DNA of 64,000 nt. It comes from Polyporus tsugae (Eukaryota; Basidiomycota; Agaricomycetes; Polyporales; Polyporaceae). The stretch is taken from assembly GCA_024305745.1 (NCBI GenBank), contig JAHRBS010000005.1:1674001-1738000 (forward strand), written 5' to 3'. Under the pieces are notes generated by a model. The model was not told where the DNA came from and made no database searches. It saw only the letters and a program-made list of their open reading frames with translations. A program made the position numbers and the translations under genes. Shown here in pieces: positions 57,061-64,000 of this stretch; the stretch's first letter is position 1; every line of letters begins with the position of its first letter.

Positions 57061-57622
57061 GTGGATGTGGATGTGGATGTGGGGAGTTGAATGTTGGCGT
57101 AGCGGTGTGTCGACTCGACATATATTTCTACGGACTATGGACCGCCCGTTGATACCCAAGTTCGCTCAGTCGTGGAGCGTTTCGTCCGTTCGTTGAACTC
57201 GATACCTCCCGTTGGTTAGCGGGACGCGTTGTGCATATGACATTACGATTCGTCGATGCATTTTGTTTCACACATGCTTGAGCGCTGCAGAGCTCCCTGT
57301 CCTTGAACATGGACGGGTCCTAAGAGAGGCACCTCTCACTCCTCCCTCTCCTCGACTCCGAAGAGGAGTACAGTATGGGCAATGTTCAGGGACAACTACA
57401 TAGCGAGACTTCCGCAAGCAACCCCATTCTCACGTTCAAGTTCACAACCGCGCGGAAATCAGAGCTATAGATACAGATACATCAAAGATCACAAGCAAGC
57501 CTACACCACAGCAACGCTACACCAAAAACGCACGAACAGACGCTTTTCACCCGAACTCGGAAGATTCCCTTGCAGGACACCGCACACCGCACCCTCTTCA
57601 CGATCCTCGACTCGGAGCAGCT
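57061..57622. other. intergenic between two convergent CFEM genes
   Basis: Holds both 3' flanks; no gene or repeat is seen. Confidence 0.5.
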
Positions 57623-59000
57623 TCACAGGGAGGCCGCGGCGCCCGCAACAGCCAACGCGACGCCCAAAGCGACCGCAGGCCACGACACCCCACGCGCGCC
57701 AGCCCCATTCCCGCTCCCACTCGTCCCGGTGCTGCTCGGCGTGCTGCCGCTGCCCTGGGTGCTCGTACCGGCGGCTGTCGTCCCGCTGCCGGAGCTGCTG
57801 TCCGTTGATGATCCTGTGCACGACAAACAAGCAAACGCGCGATCAGTTCAGAATGAGTCTTCAAGGGAAAAAGCAATGCGGGCTCACCGGCACTAGTGGT
57901 AGAGGAGGACGGAGGAACGGTGGCCGTCGCCGAGACGCTCGATTGCGAGGAGGACGCGGACGCGGACGAGGGCGAGGACGAGGGCGAGGGCGAGGGCAAG
58001 GTGGTCGTCGCGGAGGCGCTGCCAGAGATCGATGGGACGCCTGGGAGGGGAGCAGCGCCAAGAAGCGTGTCAGATGTAGTGTTCAAGGGGAAGGGGAAGG
58101 GGAAAGGCACGGGAACCCGAGGGGATGAATATGAACGTGAACAGGACGCACCGGACGTAATGGATCCTGTTCCAGTTGGGAAGCTTGTCGGCAGGGAGAC
58201 GGACGTGCCTGCACGCGCGAAGATACAGATGCATGCGATAAGTATGGACTGGCTTAGTTTCCCTCCGTTCGGATGGCGTGGTACGTACCGACTGCCTTGC
58301 ACGCTGTCATGAGCGTGTCCTGGCCGTTCTGTTTGTCGGCTGAGGTGCAGTTTGCGGTCATGCAGTCGACCGCCCCAGGGAAGAACTGTGCGGAGTGGCA
58401 TGCGCATTGGAGGTTCCTATGGGGAGAATTGTAGGGTAAGTCCGGTGTGCGTAACTCGATCCGAACCCTCCTTCCAGGCTACTGGGTTGTGACGGTCTTT
58501 ACATGGTTCCGGCTCAGGTCTGTCCCGTTAGGTGTGGCTTCCGGGTCAAATGCAGGCGGCCCACGAGGACTGGGCATAACCGCGGCACAATATGGACGTC
58601 CCATGTGCATACCACCTAAAAGCAAAGGGGAAACCAAAACACGTCTCGAGCCCTATCCATCGACGGGAAGGCAGCTGGCGAGCGCCCCAAGTGGACGAAA
58701 CACGGCAAAAACGCACATACCACGTCGAAAAGGCGATAGAAGCGACACTCACAGACTGTCCCCACATCCGATCGTCTCCTGCGCCTGCAGCGCGCACTGC
58801 TGGGCGCATATCGGCAGCCCGACCTGTCGTTTCGCCTCCCAAACTGGCGCTGCGCGGGCATCGACGCCAAGGCCGAGCGCCTTTCCGCGAGTTGGATGGC
58901 CATCGCGCCGGAAGCCGGTTGACCAGGACCAGAGGACGAGGAAGAGGGAAAGGAGCAGCCAGCGGGGCTGCTGAGAAAGCGTGAGGGCGGCATACGACAT
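57623..59000 (-). CDS. CFEM-domain, GPI-anchor-type cell-surface protein 2
   Basis: Exons 59000-58753, 58417-58289, 58208-57888 and 57813-57623 join in phase. The signal-anchor-like start (PRWLLLSLFLVLWSW) is followed by the CFEM domain: VGLPICAQQCALQAQETIGC, GDSLNLQCACHSAQFFPG, AVDCMTANCTSADKQ and TLMTACKAV. It has eight cysteines with an Asp two residues after the third. A Ser/Thr/Pro-rich stalk (with PFPFPFP) and a hydrophobic end (WPAVALGVALAVAGAAASL) suggest a GPI anchor. I start at ATG 59000; an upstream in-frame ATG at 59051 is possible. Intron 1 is long for this genome (335 bases). It is convergent with CFEM protein 1, with which it may share ancestry, though the sequences are far apart outside the domain. 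Confidence 0.8.
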
Positions 59001-59981
59001 GGGCGATTCGTTGGTCGTCAAGTCGTGAGCTCGAGTCAGTTTTCTGGGCACAGAGAGAGGTCAGACCAAGCCCGGAGTGAGCAGAGCTCGAACAAGTGAG
59101 AGGAGGTGAGGGCGATCGACGTACGCGAGGGCGGGGCGGATGCCTTGCAGCTTATATGTCAGCTCTGGCACGCAATTTGACACCGACACAGTGATACAGT
59201 AGAGGGATCAAAGGAAGGACTGCCTATATGAAAAGCTCGCGATCGTATACAATGTGACTGGGACGTTTCTTGAAAGGGAAGGCTCCGAAGCGCAGACGCA
59301 CCCATCACCTGGCCCGCCACCCCGCCTCGTCCCCATTCCGATTTGAATTCTCCTACTTACGCGGGCGTTGAGTCTGGACTGCCGTGCTGCACCACGCGCA
59401 CATGGACGTACAGGGACTTACAGGGACTTACGCAAGGACGGCATCCTCCCGGTCCTTTCGCCGACTTCTAACGCTCAGCGTACCGTAATGCGCGCAGCAG
59501 CGGATGAGATTCACGAGGAAGAGGACATCATCTGACTGTTGTGTCGGAGGATCTCCACCATCACGCGGGTGCAGACATGTCCATCCGCCACGGGCTTCTT
59601 ACTTACTTACCCGGTCTCTCTAGGCTCTCTGTACGGTTATCGGCTTCTCAGTAGCTCAAGACGTACAACAGGCAGCAGTTTTTGGGTACAACTGCAATCA
59701 AAATAGGTGCACGAGCAGAAACAGGGGTAATATGGTCCGAGATAATGGCTGTTGGTCGGAGTGGAGCCTGTGGAGGTGAGCAAATGTGTCAAGGCACGAG
59801 GAGTTTGACCTCGAGGCGTTAAGTAGCTAGCATGTGGTGGCGCGGCAATCTCCGACACAGGCAACCCAGTACACTTCAAGTCGACTTGTAACACAACGCG
59901 GCTTCCGACTGTGTCTCTGACTCTGAGCTCCCAATTGCACTTTCTCATCCAACACATGCCTTCACACCCTACACAACGAAC
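59001..59981. other. intergenic, divergent promoters of CFEM 2 and DUS1
   Basis: About 980 bases without a convincing gene. CAGGGACTTA is repeated in tandem near 59410-59430. The last 100 bases before ATG 59982 are the promoter side of the tRNA-modification gene. Confidence 0.5.
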
Positions 59982-61684
59982 ATGGCTTCCGTAGACCTCT
60001 CCTACATCGCAGCTCCGATGGTGAACCAGAGCGACCTACCCTTCCGGATCCTGGTCCGACGCTACAACGCCTCGCTCGTTTACACCCAAATGCTCCTCCC
60101 AGACCGTCTCCTCAACGACCAAGAATACCTAGATTTCCACAGGCGCGGTCTCAGAGACGCACAGGATACCCCAGTAGTCGTGCAGCTGTGCGGGAATGAC
60201 CCGGAAATCGTCGTGCGTGCTGCACGTACGGTCGTCGACAGGGCAGACGCTATAGGTGCATGTCATCATATTGCTTGAGCAGGAGGATGCTGACCATGGC
60301 TTCGAAGGTATATAGACTTGAACCTCGGATGTCCACAGGACGCTGCACGAGAAGGCCACTATGGCGGATACCTTCTCGAGAAGAAGGACTGGCCCCTTGT
60401 CGAGAGCATCGGTACGTCTATCCATGTTCTTTACTAGTTTCGTTTTTATTCCTGCTTGTATGCGCTCGCGTTAAACCATGCGACTCTTGTTTTTCTGGCA
60501 ACTGAACGATCACTGGCGTATAGGCACAGTGTTTGTGAATGGGGCCAGATATATGCACAAACCGTGGGTCACTGTATCTATGGGCGGTCGCATATATGCA
60601 GTTCGCCCTAGACAATACTTGGTTGTATGCGCATATAGTGGAACAAAATCAAATACGTAGCTACAGCCGGTATCCGTAAAGATACCTGCTGCTAGTCCTT
60701 CCGAGGGCGCACTGGCATCTTGCCGCAACAGTTATAACCCCGCATTTCATGATACAAAGCTCATTCAACGTCTCTCCTCACCTATCTTCCTTCACGGCAC
60801 TCACATCTTGGCCACAGTATCCGCCCTCTCGCACTCCCTCCCCGTCCCCGTCTCCACCAAAATCCGCCTCTGCCAAAACACCACCCTCACGCCCGACCTC
60901 GGCGTGCGCCTCGCCGCGGCGGGATCATCCTGGATCACCCTCCACGCCCGGCACGTTTCCGCGCGCCGCCGCCGGCAGGGCGCGGCCGACCTCGAGCAGG
61001 TGCGCGTCCTGAAGGAGCGCGTGGGTGTGCCGGTGGTGAGCAACGGGAACGTGAGGACGTGGGAGGACGTGTGCGAGAACAGGACGACAACGGGCGCGGA
61101 CGGGGTGATGGTCGGCGAGACGCTGTTGGCGAATCCCTGGTACGTCGGGTTCAACAACATCTATGTGTTCTGTGTGTGCGAGGGTTGAGATTGACTGCGG
61201 GGCCGTCCAGCTTGTTCGCGAATGCCACGCCGGATCCGGTGAAGATCGCGCTGGAGTACCTGGAGATATGCAGAGAGCACCCGGGGACGGCGACGATGCA
61301 GACGGTGCAGACGCATGTGCGGCACTTTGTGGATCACCAGTGGTGCGTCGCGTTAACCTTCCTGCTCCATTAGCTATCCTGCTGATTCCATGATCGTCGT
61401 GTCCTGCATGTAGCGGTCGGAGACCATGGTTCAACAAGTTCCGTGCGGCGCTGGGTCGGTGCGAGAACATCGACGCGATCGCGACGCTGCTCCGGGTGAA
61501 GGTGCAGCGATGGCGGGGACTCCTGCCCCTGTCGGATGTGGACGAGGAGGAGGAGGGGTCAGAGGAAGGCGACGCTGGGGAAAGAAGTGAAAGACGCGTA
61601 CGTGCGGCGAGAGACTGCGCGGCGCCGGCGGGTGCGGCAGACGTGGACGATGTCGCGTTCGCTGGTCTGAACATTCTGTCATAG
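59982..61684 (+). CDS. DUS1: tRNA-dihydrouridine synthase, Dus1 type
   Basis: The start is ATG 59982 (MASVDLSYIAAPMVNQSDLP). Exon 1 ends at 60255, exon 2 is 60316-60411 and exon 3 starts at 60818. Two further short introns interrupt after LLANP (near 61138) and after HFVDHQ (near 61343). Joined, the exons give AIDLNLGCPQDAAREGHYGG (the active-site Cys is in GCP), VSTKIRL, WITLHARHVSARRR (FMN and tRNA side), PVVSNGN and GADGVMVGE, the usual order of the FMN-dependent TIM barrel. It continues with FRAALGRCENIDAIATLLRV and an acidic tail to TAG 61682-61684. Yeast Dus1 reduces U16/U17 of tRNA with NADPH. The 406-base intron 2 is unusually long. No disabling change is seen. Confidence 0.88.
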
Positions 61685-64000
61685 CAGCGCTCAGACTAGC
61701 GTGCCGACCGTCAGTTTCGCCCGTCGCCGTCGGCTCTAAGTATGGTGAGTTCGCTTCACGACAATGTGTTTTGTTTGGGAGTCCGAAGTCGATGTAAGTA
61801 TACCCTCTGCTGACACGTCAATCAGTGTTGGACTGCGACTGTGATGTACTTAAGTATGGGGGTCGCGTCGAGTATTTTCTATCAATCAAGCCTCAAGGGC
61901 AGTTTGTGGCGCAGGTCTTTCGGCTGTGCCTTTCATTACAATTTACACGACTCAAGCATATCATATTAAGTCGCTGGCGGCGCTGAGGGACGCATCTGCA
62001 TCAATACTTGCTTGTAGGTGTCTGTCAGTGGCGTCATTTACTTGATACTAATGCTGGTGCCGTCCTGCTATAGCCTGTTGCCATGAATACAATACTTAAC
62101 GACTCGAGGACCGTCAATTGGGTCCTCATGCAAATAATCACACTTTGAACAGGTAAAGAGTTGTGGAAAATTCTCGGGGCGAGCATTTGTGCAAGCCTCA
62201 AGGCACAGTGGATGTACAGCCGTCTCGTCAGGAATGTAGTACGCACCACGAAGTATCTCGACTTTGGTGGGCAGATGCCAGATGTCTGGTCTTGTACGTG
62301 TATGTGTACGTGGTGTTGGATTGATTGCAACTTCAAACGAGCATCGTTGTCTGCTGACAGACTGCTCTTGTTCAGCTCGGTACCTCCACTGATGGTGAGT
62401 GCTTGACAACACTTGATGACAAGAAATATGCGCACTCGTCGCACTACAGACCATCTCCGATTCTTATACGGAACAGCCGAAGGAGCGTACGGCCAGATCC
62501 AATTTCTGTGCGTCCGAGCTCCTCGCGTTTGAAGCTCGAAGCTTGAAGTCGCAGCCGCAGACTGTATCATCGTTTCGATCGGGGCTGGCCACGCGGCTCA
62601 CGCACGTCATGGCGAAATCAACAACGTATCGCGGAGGCACATCGTCCACATTTCTCAAACCCACTACAGTACATAGTGGAGCTCGACGCCGAGATTAGTG
62701 CCCCGCCGAGTGCCTATGTAGGGGGATCGAGCTCGAGGCGGACTGTGAGTCCTGCGCATGCGCGTGCATTGGGCTCACGATTTCCGAGGTATTCGGGGCG
62801 CAACAGTGGAGTTCAGGGTTCGGATCCGAGTGGATCGCTGTCAGGTCGAACAGGTTGATCTGGCGGGTGGGGTGGCGCGATGGAGGTGATCGAGGACGAT
62901 CGGGTGGGCGAGCACGATGTCTTGCAGAGACAAGGTTGGGGAGCTGGCGTGACGGCGCCGGCGCGGCGTGACGTTGACAACTGGAAGACGTTGGAGCGGG
63001 ATGGCGTTGGCGGCCGAGGTGCGTGTTTAGCGCGAATAATTAGTCTTGGTGAGATACTTATTGTAGACTGACAAGTACTAGCGGGGCCATTGAGCTACTT
63101 GCATGATTGGTGTGGCAGACGTCATCCGTGGCCATGCGTTGCTCCCTTCCGAGACCCCAAGTATCCCGATTGTGTCGTTCTAAGGATACTTATTCGCCGC
63201 GCCTCCGAAGAAGCTTGTTATGTTATTCTGCACCGCTTCTGGCGTCATCTGCACCCAGCGCATGCCCCAGGATTTGGGGAAGCTGCGAACTCGAAGCAGC
63301 TGCAGGAGTTAAAGTTGCCTCGAGGACTCGCCGGTCCGCCACATCCGACAGCCCAGACCTCCCCGGCCTCAGGAGCGTGCCTGCGGCAAGTCCGCGTAAG
63401 GATAAAGTGGCCTGATGGGTCCGCGGCCGGCATTTATCTGGAGAAGGGTGAGTGCCCGGGGGACGGGAGGCGCCGGCATCGTCTGTGATGCGATCTGCCG
63501 ATCTATCATAAAGGATAAATTACGATGGGGGTCGGTGCTCGCGCCTGTGGCGGGCAGCTGCGCCCATGAATTAATCGCAAAGCTCTTGGCCGGCGGAGGA
63601 GGGCACGATGGCCGACCGGAGGCCTGTTCTTGTTGTGTGTTTGTACTTATACTTAGATATCTTCTTGTGAGCGCAGTGGGACCATACTTTAATCAGGACG
63701 AGCGAGGCACTGCGTGGATGGGGAGAGAGATGGACTCAGACGTGGGGAGTGATTTCGGAAGTGCGGATGGGTGTCAGTCTGCCGGATAACCAACCGACGA
63801 TGAGCCTGACGAGGATGGACGATGGCAAGTACATATAAATGGCCCGCATGGGGAGCTGACGTTCGTGACAGATCATGGTTTAATCCCGTGCGGGCTTGCG
63901 TCCGAGCGTCACGCGCGACAAGCATTTTGTGCTTACGTCCCGCGTCACTGTCACGTTCCGGCCGGGCTCGTTGGCTATACATATACTAAGTACGTAGTGG
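61685..64000. other. right end of window, no recognisable gene
   Basis: No family motif was found. A minus-strand frame at 62068-62454 ends with a Cys/His-containing stretch (LFTCSKCDYLHEDP, then KYCIHGNRL) and is the only one I would test. The rest shows short unconserved frames on both strands. Confidence 0.35.

Noticed and set aside
56161..57159. Arg-rich minus-strand frame of 332 codons
   Set aside because: It is antisense to the well-supported CFEM 1 exons and their Ser/Thr-rich codons; the composition is a shadow effect.
57598..58407. One continuous minus-strand frame of 269 codons over the CFEM 2 gene
   Set aside because: It mixes exon and intron sequence in different frames. The spliced reading keeps eight cysteines and a hydrophobic end; the continuous one does not.
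60412..60817. A box C/D small nucleolar RNA inside the Dus1 intron
   Set aside because: ATGATAC and CTGA strings are present, but in the wrong order for a C box followed by a D box.
1..64000. tRNA or rRNA genes
   Set aside because: I found no cloverleaf with a matching B box and no rRNA-like sequence. The tRNA-like complement at 20579 is a primer binding site, not a gene.
1..64000. A secondary-metabolite cluster, CRISPR array or other bacterial-type system
   Set aside because: No polyketide or peptide synthetase, terpene cyclase or P450 core is seen, and the DNA is clearly fungal nuclear sequence with spliceosomal introns.

Overview
The window is nuclear DNA of a basidiomycete fungus, most likely an agaricomycete close to the Polyporales. 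Genes are dense and GC-rich with many short introns. The families seen point the same way: DUF6533 membrane proteins, F-box proteins, 8-cysteine CFEM proteins, and a KDZ transposon with CxC5/CxC6-type cysteine clusters. All calls come from reading the sequence by eye; no database search was run.

Layout. The left and middle part (1-48.3 kb) is accessory and rearranged. Its core is a repeated module with the order DUF6533 gene (+), protein-kinase-like remnant (-), and pseudogene of the RNA polymerase I/III subunit RPC40/AC40 (+). DUF6533 copies lie at 1-1391 (cut by the window edge), 31824-33613, 37429-39211 and 43653-45449. Kinase and RPC40 pieces follow three of them, an extra fused scrap lies at 30.6-31.0 kb, and only a kinase tail follows the fourth. 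Two serine peptidase S28 genes (27199-29514 and 45978-48287, both -) bracket the three right-hand copies. Between the first module and the rest sit a decayed helicase (6.65-8.0 kb), F-box fragments, a KDZ DNA transposon (9730-15170), a complete F-box gene (16350-17815), an unrecognised duplicated block, and a nearly full-length Ty1/copia retrotransposon (20252-26604). The retrotransposon's 3' LTR abuts the 3' end of a second helicase copy.

From about 50 kb the sequence looks like conserved chromosome. It carries an F-box gene (50263-51741, -), a CTK3-like CTD-kinase subunit (-) head to head with a pinin-domain protein (+), two convergent CFEM/GPI proteins, and a tRNA-dihydrouridine synthase of the Dus1 type (+). 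The last 2.3 kb holds nothing I can identify.

How the parts relate. The right-hand genes are housekeeping functions (CTD phosphorylation, mRNA processing, tRNA modification) plus cell-surface proteins. The left part records repeated segmental duplication, with the DUF6533 and S28 reading frames kept while the kinase and RPC40 copies decayed, and with insertion by two classes of transposon.
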